From Janthinobacterium silvisoli (lineage in GTDB: Bacteria; Pseudomonadota; Gammaproteobacteria; Burkholderiales; Burkholderiaceae_D), in the NCBI RefSeq assembly GCF_014200725.1, contig NZ_JACHCL010000002.1, positions 434,001-498,000 on the forward strand: 64,000 nt of DNA, read 5' to 3'. The notes beneath the pieces were generated by a model. It searched no databases. It saw nothing but the letters and a program-made list of their open reading frames with translations, and was not told where the DNA came from. The stretch's first letter is position 1; each line of letters starts with the position of its first letter. Below are positions 44,207-52,942 of this stretch, in pieces. The translations under genes and the position numbers were made by a program.

Positions 44207-46891
44207 TTAATCGGCGTCGAGCAAATGATCCAGCATGAAGTTCAGATTCGGTCCGCCGCCTTGCAGACGATGCAGGAACAGGGCAATACCGGCTGCGCCG
44301 CAAGCGTAGTCGGAACTGATCTTTGCCTGATCCAGCGCCACAAAAGCGGAGCCGGTTTCGCGTGGCAACTCGAAAAGCTTCAAACCGTGCGACAGCCGAT
44401 GGGCCAACCCCAGGTACGAGTCGTCGTCCAGCATCTGATGAGCATCGAGCAGGTAGTTACCCATCCCGGCCAGACCGGTGAACAGGTCTGGCGACACCGA
44501 GTACTTCTGTGCCACGGCAACCTTGATAGCATCGATAAAATCACGATACATGGGACGCTTCGTCACCATATAAAACCGCAGTGCCACACTGCCCACGCCG
44601 GCACTGCCATACGCCAGGTACGGCAACAGGATACTGTTCGCACCGGCTGAGTGGCGAGGAAAGCCAATTCCTCCCTCGATGCGCCGGCCGCACGCCATAT
44701 CAAAACGCAATCCTTGCTCGCCCGTCTCCAGATACCGCGGCGTCCCTGTGACGCGGTAGGCATACAAGAGGAATAGGGCGATGCCGCTGGCCCCCGTCAG
44801 CAGGCCGACAGCAGCGCCATCTGCCGCCGCCGGGTCTTCCCAAGCACACCCATCTTGCGTCGGAATCGCTGCCTCGCACACGATATCGGCGATCCGGATG
44901 GCTTCCGTCAGATAGGCTTCAGAGCCAGTCTGCTGCCAGAAATACAGATTGGCCAGTCCGTAGCCAGCAGCGCCGTGGCCCAGCGACATCTTTTGAAAGA
45001 GGAGCGGGTGCAAGCTGGCCGACTTGATGGCGGCAACCGCCATCTTCTGCCTTCCCAGCGAAGCGAGTACCCATGCAGCCCCGGCCAACCCGTTCATCAG
45101 GCCGGGCCGCTGCCCCGCCGCATGAAACCTGCGCCGTATCCATTCGTCGAACTGCGGCGGCAGTTCCTTGTTCACCTGGTGCCAGACATAGGCGATACCC
45201 AGCATACCGTGGTCCACCGTCATGGGATCGGTCAATGCTGAGCCGACAGGAAATACCCGCTCGCTTTGCCCCGTATCCATCACGCTGGTCTGATACGCAT
45301 AGATTGCCTTGAGCATGCGGCGACAATCCGCCACATCGCGCTCTGCCGTATTGCTTGCCATGGAAATACCATGACCATAGCCGGCAACACCCACCTCCAC
45401 GCCCTGGCGCAAGCTGGCAGCTATCTGGACAAGATCGACCTCGCGATTATCTAATAAATGTTTTACGCATGTGATAAAGTATTCCGGAAGATCGATTTCC
45501 TTCGCCACTTCCGAAAAGAATACTTCTACAAAGTCCTCGCGTTTCTGAATCAAGGTCACATTTGGTGCTATCAAGGCCAATAAAGTACAGCCAAGTGCAT
45601 AATAATCGTCTGAAAATTCGATGCTGACACGATCAAGCCGCTCTTCCGTTCCATAACCAGGCGTAAACATATTAATGGAAGCATCAATTCCCGGCTCCAG
45701 CGCACATTCGAAATCAATCAGCTTCAAGGCCAGTGTTTCTGGATTGATCATCACATTGTTCAGTGACAGATCACCGAAAATAATATTACGACCATGCAGC
45801 TTGACAAAGATATCGAGCAGATCGACGGCGATCTTCATCGCATTATCCAGCCAAATCTTTAAGGCATCGCCCGAAGTTTCCCCATGAATCAGGCGGTTGG
45901 TTTTCACGACATACTGCCGTAACGTAATACCCTCGATAAATTCGGTCGCCAGGAAACAATGGTCCCACTCCTTGAAGAAGTCAAAAGGCCTGGGGCAAAT
46001 GTTCAGATCGGATATTTTTCCCAATATCCGGAATTCTTTTTGCAGGCGGACGATGGCATCGTTGCCCCTGGCATCGGCGCCCACAAAAGGCCGCGCTTCC
46101 TTGACAATGCTCGCTTCCTGGTTTTCCACGTTGCGGCCATAGTAGACACCACCGGCATTGGAAAACTTAATAACGTGCAATATTTCGTACTTCTCACCGA
46201 ATAAAGGCTTCTCCCCGGAGCGAACTGCATCTTCGTCTTCAACCTCTTCCGGCTCGACAACTGTCTGTTCGAATGGATCGGATACAAAGTCGGGCAATGA
46301 AAAGCGGGGCGTACGTGCATCTTCAAAGAATTCGAATTGATCATTCAGGATGCATAGCCTGTTACCGCCATCGACATCGATCTCGGGAAACCGGTGGAAG
46401 CCACCATAGCGGTAATGCAGTACGCGAGAATCCTGATATTGCATATCAGATAATATATGTGGCCCCTGCTCCCCCTGCAACGGCCCATACAGCGCAGCGA
46501 GCATGGCCTTGAACACCGCGAGGCTGGGAGGATAGATGGTGATGAATTTGCCGCCTGAACCACGCGCACAATTTTTCGACAGCAGCCGCGTCAGGATTTT
46601 CGGATCGCTGGCAAACTTGAAATCAACCCCGAATTCCACGCAAATCGGCACAACCTTGGACAGTATATCCGCCGCAGATGCATGAATAGCTGAAACATGT
46701 ATCTTCCAGCCTTGGGCGACATTGATCACCGAGGGTGACATGGCGTGGGTCCAGAAACTTTCCTGCTTCAAACGCCAGATTTTCGGCAATAGTGCCGACA
46801 CTTGGTCATGGTATTGGTGTGAAGGCTGGTAGGACGATTGCGGAAGAAAAATATGCGGATCAGGTTTCAACAATTTCAAGGGCGCGTGCAA
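44207..46891 (-). CDS. lanKC: Class III lanthionine synthetase (LanKC)
   Basis: 894-residue trifunctional enzyme that phosphorylates and eliminates Ser/Thr and cyclises with Cys. Lyase-like N-terminus (FWTHAMSPS; GWKIHVSAIHASAADILSKV). A Ser/Thr kinase domain spans about 200-490, with the lysine in ASIVKEARP, catalytic loop NIIFGDLSLNNVM (about 373) and DFE in KLIDFECA. The LanC-like cyclase spans about 525-890 (LMNGLAGAAWVL; SLGHGAAGYGLANLYFW; GLLTGASGIALFLLYAY; YACGAAGIALFLHRL). The CHG zinc motif of LanC/LanL is replaced by ACG, and no other obvious zinc ligands are seen, so class III rather than IV. Start: TTG at 46891 with AAGGA six bases upstream; a TTG at 46942 lacks one. The precursor gene is 78 bp upstream. 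Confidence 0.88.
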   Translation of the reverse strand: MHAPLKLLKPDPHIFLPQSSYQPSHQYHDQVSALLPKIWRLKQESFWTHAMSPSVINVAQGWKIHVSAIHASAADILSKVVPICVEFGVDFKFASDPKILTRLLSKNCARGSGGKFITIYPPSLAVFKAMLAALYGPLQGEQGPHILSDMQYQDSRVLHYRYGGFHRFPEIDVDGGNRLCILNDQFEFFEDARTPRFSLPDFVSDPFEQTVVEPEEVEDEDAVRSGEKPLFGEKYEILHVIKFSNAGGVYYGRNVENQEASIVKEARPFVGADARGNDAIVRLQKEFRILGKISDLNICPRPFDFFKEWDHCFLATEFIEGITLRQYVVKTNRLIHGETSGDALKIWLDNAMKIAVDLLDIFVKLHGRNIIFGDLSLNNVMINPETLALKLIDFECALEPGIDASINMFTPGYGTEERLDRVSIEFSDDYYALGCTLLALIAPNVTLIQKREDFVEVFFSEVAKEIDLPEYFITCVKHLLDNREVDLVQIAASLRQGVEVGVAGYGHGISMASNTAERDVADCRRMLKAIYAYQTSVMDTGQSERVFPVGSALTDPMTVDHGMLGIAYVWHQVNKELPPQFDEWIRRRFHAAGQRPGLMNGLAGAAWVLASLGRQKMAVAAIKSASLHPLLFQKMSLGHGAAGYGLANLYFWQQTGSEAYLTEAIRIADIVCEAAIPTQDGCAWEDPAAADGAAVGLLTGASGIALFLLYAYRVTGTPRYLETGEQGLRFDMACGRRIEGGIGFPRHSAGANSILLPYLAYGSAGVGSVALRFYMVTKRPMYRDFIDAIKVAVAQKYSVSPDLFTGLAGMGNYLLDAHQMLDDDSYLGLAHRLSHGLKLFELPRETGSAFVALDQAKISSDYACGAAGIALFLHRLQGGGPNLNFMLDHLLDAD

Positions 46892-46969
46892 TTTTCTTCC
46901 TTTTTCAATACGTTGATGATGACGCAAAGGCCGAGCGCTCAACCTTCACGTCATATTTTCTATCGACGA

Positions 46970-47152
46970 TTAACGGCAATCGTTGCTGGCAGTGCTCCAC
47001 TCATCAGCCTGGACGGTTTGGCAACGATTGCTGGCAGTGCTCCAGGAATCGACCTCCACTGTTTTACCACCGCTCACTTCGGCAAGTTCCTGCAAATCCA
47101 GCACTTTCATCTTGTTTTTAGCCTGGTCTACTGCCTTGACACTATTTGCCAT
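46970..47152 (-). CDS. lanA: Lanthipeptide precursor peptide
   Basis: 60 residues with ribosome site AAAGGA four to five bases before ATG. The leader (residues 1-29) contains VLDLQELAEVSGG. The L-D-L-Q stretch fits the hydrophobic I/L-x-x-L-Q recognition motif of class III leaders, and Gly28-Gly29 looks like a double-glycine cleavage site. The core (30-60) holds two near-repeats: DSWSTASNRC (35-44) and DEWSTASNDC (50-59). Each has Ser-x-x-Ser-x-x-Cys (S38-S41-C44; S53-S56-C59), the arrangement class III enzymes turn into lanthionine or labionin rings. Immediately upstream of lanKC on the same strand. Function of the product unknown. Confidence 0.85.
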   Translation of the reverse strand: MANSVKAVDQAKNKMKVLDLQELAEVSGGKTVEVDSWSTASNRCQTVQADEWSTASNDCR

Positions 47153-47210
47153 TACCGTTCCTTTAATAAAATAAAAGCACAGCATTTCTTTGAAAAAGAA
47201 AGCAATGCGA

Positions 47211-47229
47211 ATCAATGATAATAAGAATG
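47211..47229. promoter_or_regulatory. Possible Fur-like box in the lanA leader
   Basis: AATGATAAT (47214-47222) matches nine consecutive bases of the Fur consensus; the 19-bp alignment matches about 12 of 19. It lies between the predicted transcript start and the lanA ribosome site. The surrounding DNA is AT-rich, so chance matches are easier. Confidence 0.3.
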
Positions 47230-47251
47230 CCAAAAAAAATATTGGCAATTA

Positions 47252-47281
47252 AGTATCTATTAAAAATGAAATTCCTGTCAA
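47252..47281 (-). promoter_or_regulatory. Putative lanA promoter
   Basis: Minus strand TTGACA (47281-47276), 18-bp spacer, GATACT (47257-47252; four of six matches to TATAAT). It lies about 100 bp before the lanA ATG. The whole gap 47153-47525 is strikingly AT-rich and otherwise without a gene I can support. Confidence 0.5.
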
Positions 47282-47525
47282 CGTCTTTCATGATTTCATG
47301 TAAAAAATTATCTCGCCTTTGAAAGCCATGATTGTTAATTTCAAATAATATTTACTTCACATTTATTTGCATCAGGATGTCTGTTCTTTCCTGCTAAACT
47401 AAATTCAATATATTGCAATGCAAGAAGCGCGGTGGCATACCTCGGTCTTTACCGGTAAGCTTGTCATCAGCATGCATTTCAACTAGCATCGTTTCATTCC
47501 TCGCATCTTTCTGGGAGTTCGCCGC

Positions 47526-50500
47526 TTGCACGATTTGCCTTCGATACGCGCAAGAATCTCGCGGCTCGTGCTGGCCTGGGCCGTGCCGACAGCGATCGTC
47601 TTCGCGCTGCTGGCCACGCAAAGCTACCGGCGCGAGCGCGATCACGTTGTCAGCGAAACGGCGCAGGCGGCGCGCGCGCTCAGCGCCACCGTCGAACGCG
47701 ATATCGACGGCGCCCGCATGGCGGCCTATGTGCTGGGCAACTCGCCCGCCCTGCGCAATAACGATATCGCCGCCCTGCGGGCCCAGGCGGCCAGCCTGCT
47801 GCGTCCCGGCTTTGCCGTCAGCGCCTTTGTTTTGTCCGACACGGCGGGCCATCAGTTATTCGACACCGCCCTGCCCCTGCAGGCCACGCCGCCCGACCTC
47901 ACGCCCAAGGCCGCCGCCAGCATGCAGCGCACGGTCGATCGCGGGCAGCCCCGCTTGACCAGCCTGCCTTCAGGGGCGCCGGAAATGCCGCAAATGGCCT
48001 GGAGCACGCCGCTGGCTAAGGGCAATGGAGCGCCGTTGATCCTCACGGCGCTGTATCCCGCCAACTATCTGCCGGGCGTGATGCGCGAACTGGGCATGCC
48101 GTCCTATCTGAGCGCCGCCATCATCAATGCCGACGGCATCAACGTGGCGCGCACGCGCGATCCGCAACGCTATGTGGGGCAGCGCAGCATGCCGCAACTG
48201 CTGGAACAGCTGCTGCAGACGCGCGACGGCATGGTGCGCCATGAATCGATGGAAGGGCTGGACGTCTACACGGGCTTTCACCGCGCCCGCGATGACGCCT
48301 GGACGGCGGCCGTCACCATGCGCACGGCCACCGTCAGTGAAGCCCTGCTGCGGTCAGTGCTGACAGGTTCGGCGATCCTGGCCCTGCTGCTGGGCGCGGC
48401 CTTTGCGCTGGCCTGGAAAATGGGCGGCCGCCTGGCCTACACGCTGCAGACCCTGACGGCGCAGATACAGGCGCTGGCGCAAGGCCAGCGGCTGGCGCCC
48501 GGCCGCCATACGACACGCGAATCGGCCAATATGGCGCAGGCACTGGCCACCCTGGAAAGCGATCTGCAGCGTCACCGCACGCAGCTCGAAAGCCTGGTGG
48601 CGGAACGCACGCTGGCGCTGGAGCAATCCACGCGCCTGCTGGCCACCGTGTATGCGACGGCCCCCATCGGCCTCATTTTCGTCGATCACGACCTGCGCAT
48701 CGTGATGATCAACGACTACCTGGCCGCCCTCAATGCCACGCCAGCGGCCAGCCATATCGGCCGTCCCCTGTCGGAAATGATCTTCAACGATGGCGTGCGA
48801 ACGGAAGTGGAACGGGGCTTGCGGCAGGTTTTACAGACCGGAAAAGCCATCGTCAATATCGAAATGAAAGGCTATAACGGCGAGAATCACGACGAACCCA
48901 GCGATTGGATCGTGTCTTACCACCCGATTTTCGGGCCGGAACAGCAGTTATTGGGGGTCTCTGGCCTGTTGCTCGACATTACGGAGCGCCGCCGCACTGA
49001 AGCGGAATTTCGCCACTCGCGGCATCTGTTCGGCACTATCATAGAAAATATTCCAGCAATGGTTTTCGTCAAGCGCGCCGACAGGCTGAGCTTTGAGATG
49101 GTCAACCGCCATGCCGAACTGACTTTGGGCCGTTCGCGCGAGCAATTGCTGGGCAAGACCGACCATGACTTCTTTCCGCCACAGCAGGCCGCCGCCTTCA
49201 TCAACGCCGACCGCAAGCTGCTGGCCACGGGACAAATGGTGGAAATCGAACAGGAAGCGATCAATACGGCCGATGGCACGACACGTTATTTCACTACGCG
49301 CAAGGTGGTCTTGCGCGACGACGCCGGCCGCGCCAGCCATGTGCTGGGCGTGTCCATCGATATCAGCGAACGCAAGCGGGCCACGGAAGTGCTGCACGCC
49401 ACCACCTTACGCCTGGAGCAAAGCGAACGTTTCATCCGCACCGTCACCGACAATCTGCCGGGCATGGTGTCGTACTGGGGCCGCGACTTGCGCTGCCGTT
49501 TCGCCAACCAGTTTTATACCGAGTGCTTCGGCCGCAGCAGTGCCGAACTCGATGGCATCCATATGAGCGACCTACTGGGAGAGGAACTGTTCAAGGTCTA
49601 CATGCCCCATGTGGAAGGGGTGCTGGCCGGCCGCCCGCAAAGTTTCGAGCGTGACCTGCCCGCCCCGCAAGGCGAAGTACTGCATACCTGGACAAATTAC
49701 ATTCCCGACTTCGACGACGAGGGCGGCGTGCGTGGCTTCTTCGTGCTCGGCTCGGATGTCTCTGAACTCAAGCGCACGGAATTGCGCCTGCAGGAACTGA
49801 ACGAGCAGATGGTGCGCGCACGCGACAAGGCGGAGGCGGCCAGCATCGCCAAAAGCAACTTCGTGGCCAATATGAGCCATGAAATCCGCACGCCGATGAA
49901 CGCCATCATCGGCCTGGCGCGCCTGCTGGAAGAGTCGCCGCTGGAACGGCGCGAGCGCAGCTATGTCAGCAAGATCCAGATGGCCACGCAGTCGCTGCTG
50001 GGCATCGTCAACGACGTGCTCGACTTCTCGAAGATCGAGGCGGGCCAGCTGGTGCTGGAACAGCGCCGCTTCCAGCTTGAACGCATGCTGGCCAGTATCG
50101 GCGTGCTGCTGGCCAGCGGCGCCTGGGCGCGTGGCGTGGAACCCGTCTTCGTACTGGACCCGCGCGTGCCTGCCGAACTGATAGGCGATGCGCTGCGCGT
50201 GGAACAGATCCTCATCAACCTGGTCGGCAATGCCGTGAAGTTCACCAGCGACGGTGACGTGGTGCTGGGTATCGACCTGCTGTTCGAGGACGCCGATACC
50301 GTCACACTGGAGTTTTCCGTACGCGACACAGGCATCGGCATCGCGGCGGCCGAACAGGAACATATCTTTGACGCTTTTTCACAGGGCGATGGCAGCACCA
50401 GCCGCAAATATGGCGGCACGGGGCTGGGACTGGCCATCTGCCGGCGGATGGTGGAGCTGATGGGTGGCAGTCTCAGCGTCAAGAGCACCCTGGGCCAGGG

Positions 50501-52022
50501 CTCCGACTTCCGCTTCGTCTGCCGCTTCGGCCGGGCCGGACCTGTGCCCGTGCGCAGCCCCGCAGCGCCGCTATCGGTCCTGATCATCGACGATAACGCG
50601 AGCGTGCGCAGCATGCTCGAAGCACTGTGTGCGGCGCAGGGCTGGCACAGCCGCAGCGCCGATGGGGGCATGGCCGGCATGGCGCTGCTGCGCAGCCACG
50701 CTAGGTGTGACGATGGCAAGCCGCCGGCCGACCTGGTGCTGCTCGACGCGGCCATGCCGGACATCGATGGCATTTCCATGCTGACCGAAGTGCGTGCCGA
50801 TCCGGCACTCAAGGTGCCACCCGTGATCATGCTGGTGGCCGACCAGGCCAGCGAAAACCTGGAACGCATCGCTGACAGCCTGGCGCTGGCGGGCATCGTA
50901 TCCAAGCCGGCCACCCCGGCGCGCCTGTTGGCCGCCATCGAAGCGGTGCGCCAGGGCCGCAGCGCGCCGGCCAGCCTGCCCATTTCCACGCCTTTGTCAG
51001 GCCTGCTGGCGGGCATGCGCGTGCTGCTGGTGGAAGACAATGAAATCAACCAGGAAGTGGCGCAATACATCCTGCTGCATTCCGGTGCAAGGGTCGCCGT
51101 TGCCGCCAATGGCCAGCTGGCCGTCGACCTGCTGGCACGCTCTCCGCGCGATTTCGACGTGGTGCTGATGGACTTGCAGATGCCGGTACTGAACGGCTAT
51201 GAAGCCACGCAAGCCATCCGCGCGCTCGGCTTGACCGGTTTGCCCATCGTTGCCATGACGGCCAACGCCATGGATGAAGACCGCTTGCGCGCCATCTCCA
51301 GCGGCATGAATGCCCATGTGGCCAAGCCGATCGATGTCGATGAGCTGATCCAGACCTTGACGCGGCTGGTGCCAGGCTTGCAGGCAAGCGATACCCAGTC
51401 CCAGGCCTCCAGTGAGCATCACGCTGCCGTGGCCATATCCGCCAGCGTACCCGGCATCGACCTGACTGCGGCGCTGCACCGCTTCGGCGGCGATTACGGC
51501 GCTTTCCTGGCGCTGCTCAAGCGCTTTGAAAATTCCCAGGGCGACGCCGTCGCCGAGACGCGCCAGTTACTGGCCCAAGGCGAGATGGAACAGGCGCAGC
51601 AATTGCTGCACCGCCTGTGCGGCGTGGCGGCCAACCTCGGCGCCAGCGCCGTGGCGGGCTTGAGCGCCAGGGCCGGCAAAGCCATCAAGGCGGGCCAGCG
51701 GCAAGCGGGTAGCACGCTGCTGGAGCAGCTGGAGCACGCCATGGGCGTGGTGATCGAAGGCGCGCGCACGCTGCCACTGCCGCTCAGCCATGCAGCACCC
51801 GGCGCCAGCCAGATCGACCTGCAGGCAGGATTGGCCGAACTGCTGGACCTGATCTTGAACAACAACTTGAAAGCGCTGGCGCAATTTCACCGGCTGCGTC
51901 CAGCCCTGGAGCAATCGGACCGGGAAACGGCGCTGGCATTGGATTATGCGATCGGCACATTACATTTTTCGGACGCAGAAAAACTCGTGCGCGAACAGAT
52001 GAAACGAGAGGAAAACACGTGA
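47526..52022 (+). CDS. Hybrid sensor histidine kinase (Cache-3xPAS-HK-REC-REC-Hpt)
   Basis: 1498 residues. First span about 14-32, a periplasmic Cache-like sensor domain, second span about 280-300, then three PAS domains (about 375-490, 500-620, 640-765). The phospho-acceptor domain is NMSHEIRTPMNAIIG (His about 784); the ATPase has NLVGNAVKFTSDG, DTGIGIA and GGTGLGLAICRRMVELMGG. Two receivers follow (Asp about 1073 in LVLLDAAMPDIDG; Asp about 1216 in VVLMDLQMPVLNG), then a C-terminal Hpt with LLHRLCGVAANLGA (His about 1361). Start is a TTG with GGGAG eight bases upstream. Its stop overlaps the GTG of the diguanylate cyclase, so the phosphorelay probably feeds that REC domain. Confidence 0.92.
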   Translation: MHDLPSIRARISRLVLAWAVPTAIVFALLATQSYRRERDHVVSETAQAARALSATVERDIDGARMAAYVLGNSPALRNNDIAALRAQAASLLRPGFAVSAFVLSDTAGHQLFDTALPLQATPPDLTPKAAASMQRTVDRGQPRLTSLPSGAPEMPQMAWSTPLAKGNGAPLILTALYPANYLPGVMRELGMPSYLSAAIINADGINVARTRDPQRYVGQRSMPQLLEQLLQTRDGMVRHESMEGLDVYTGFHRARDDAWTAAVTMRTATVSEALLRSVLTGSAILALLLGAAFALAWKMGGRLAYTLQTLTAQIQALAQGQRLAPGRHTTRESANMAQALATLESDLQRHRTQLESLVAERTLALEQSTRLLATVYATAPIGLIFVDHDLRIVMINDYLAALNATPAASHIGRPLSEMIFNDGVRTEVERGLRQVLQTGKAIVNIEMKGYNGENHDEPSDWIVSYHPIFGPEQQLLGVSGLLLDITERRRTEAEFRHSRHLFGTIIENIPAMVFVKRADRLSFEMVNRHAELTLGRSREQLLGKTDHDFFPPQQAAAFINADRKLLATGQMVEIEQEAINTADGTTRYFTTRKVVLRDDAGRASHVLGVSIDISERKRATEVLHATTLRLEQSERFIRTVTDNLPGMVSYWGRDLRCRFANQFYTECFGRSSAELDGIHMSDLLGEELFKVYMPHVEGVLAGRPQSFERDLPAPQGEVLHTWTNYIPDFDDEGGVRGFFVLGSDVSELKRTELRLQELNEQMVRARDKAEAASIAKSNFVANMSHEIRTPMNAIIGLARLLEESPLERRERSYVSKIQMATQSLLGIVNDVLDFSKIEAGQLVLEQRRFQLERMLASIGVLLASGAWARGVEPVFVLDPRVPAELIGDALRVEQILINLVGNAVKFTSDGDVVLGIDLLFEDADTVTLEFSVRDTGIGIAAAEQEHIFDAFSQGDGSTSRKYGGTGLGLAICRRMVELMGGSLSVKSTLGQGSDFRFVCRFGRAGPVPVRSPAAPLSVLIIDDNASVRSMLEALCAAQGWHSRSADGGMAGMALLRSHARCDDGKPPADLVLLDAAMPDIDGISMLTEVRADPALKVPPVIMLVADQASENLERIADSLALAGIVSKPATPARLLAAIEAVRQGRSAPASLPISTPLSGLLAGMRVLLVEDNEINQEVAQYILLHSGARVAVAANGQLAVDLLARSPRDFDVVLMDLQMPVLNGYEATQAIRALGLTGLPIVAMTANAMDEDRLRAISSGMNAHVAKPIDVDELIQTLTRLVPGLQASDTQSQASSEHHAAVAISASVPGIDLTAALHRFGGDYGAFLALLKRFENSQGDAVAETRQLLAQGEMEQAQQLLHRLCGVAANLGASAVAGLSARAGKAIKAGQRQAGSTLLEQLEHAMGVVIEGARTLPLPLSHAAPGASQIDLQAGLAELLDLILNNNLKALAQFHRLRPALEQSDRETALALDYAIGTLHFSDAEKLVREQMKREENT

Positions 52023-52942
52023 GCTGGACCAATCTTGCCATGAACGGGCGCATTCTGATCGTCGATGACGCCATGGAAAACATCCAGGTCCTGCACCAGT
52101 TGCTGCGCGAAGAGCATGAAGTGCTGTTCGCACTGAGTGGTGAAAAAGCGCTGGAAATCGCTGGCAAACAGCTGCCGGACCTGATCCTGCTGGACGCCGT
52201 CATGCCCGGCATGGATGGCTACGCCGTCTGCAAGGCCTTGCGCGAATCGGAGGCACTGCAAGCCATCCCCATCATCTTTGTGACGGCCCTGAACCAGCCC
52301 GAAGATGAAACGCGGGCACTCGAAGCGGGCGCCGTCGACTTCATCACCAAACCCTTCAACGCGGCCGTGGTGCGGGCACGCGTGCGTACCCAGCTGACCA
52401 TCAAGCGCCAGGCCGACGCCATGCGCGAGCTGTCGCTGACGGATACACTGACAGGCGTGGCCAACCGGCGCAGCTTCAACGACACCATGGAAAGCGAATG
52501 GCGCCGCTGCGCCCGCGACGGCGTGGCGATGGCCATCATCATGGCCGACATCGACCATTTCAAGGATTTCAACGATACCTATGGCCACCAGGCCGGTGAC
52601 CTTTGCCTTCAGCAGGTCAGCGCCGCCATGCGCCGCTGCGCGACCCGCCCGCCAGACCTGCTGGCACGCTACGGCGGCGAAGAATTCATCGTGCTGCTGC
52701 CGCAGGAAACGCGTGAGGGCGCCGAAGTGGTGGCCCAGCGCATCCTGGAAGAAGTGCGCGCCCTGCATATTCCGCACGCCCGGTCCAGCGTGGGCCCGCA
52801 CGTCACTGTCAGCCTGGGCATGGCCAGCATCCTGCCGGCCGAAGGCATGGACGCCAGCCTGCTGATACGCGCCGCCGACGCCCTGCTGTACCGCGCCAAG
52901 CACTCGGGACGCGACCGCTACTGCGCCTCGGAAGTCGATTAG
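52019..52942 (+). CDS. Response regulator diguanylate cyclase (REC-GGDEF)
   Basis: 307 residues. REC domain with phosphorylatable Asp59 (LILLDAVMPGMDG) and K in FITKPFN; GGDEF domain with LTGVANRRSFNDTM, ADIDHFKDFNDTYGHQAGD and the active motif GGEEF (219-223). An inhibitory I-site RPPD lies five residues before it, so product feedback is expected. Makes c-di-GMP. GTG start within the stop of the kinase gene (GTGA), ribosome site GAGAGGA. Its stop codon overlaps that of the convergent SDR gene. Confidence 0.93.
   Translation: MSWTNLAMNGRILIVDDAMENIQVLHQLLREEHEVLFALSGEKALEIAGKQLPDLILLDAVMPGMDGYAVCKALRESEALQAIPIIFVTALNQPEDETRALEAGAVDFITKPFNAAVVRARVRTQLTIKRQADAMRELSLTDTLTGVANRRSFNDTMESEWRRCARDGVAMAIIMADIDHFKDFNDTYGHQAGDLCLQQVSAAMRRCATRPPDLLARYGGEEFIVLLPQETREGAEVVAQRILEEVRALHIPHARSSVGPHVTVSLGMASILPAEGMDASLLIRAADALLYRAKHSGRDRYCASEVD

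Noticed and set aside
44207..46891. Class IV (LanL) or class II (LanM) synthetase
   Set aside because: The kinase domain excludes LanM. The cyclase lacks the CHG zinc motif expected in LanL, leaving class III as the better fit.
47252..47281. Sigma-54 or FliA promoters for the pilus and peptide genes
   Set aside because: Searched by eye for GG-N10-GC and TAAA-N15-GCCGATAA in the main gaps; none found.
47394..47852. Minus-strand frame upstream of lanA, possible second precursor
   Set aside because: Most of it is antisense to the sensor kinase. The only part in the gap (about 31 codons) has one Cys and no Ser-x-x-Ser-x-x-Cys or leader motif.
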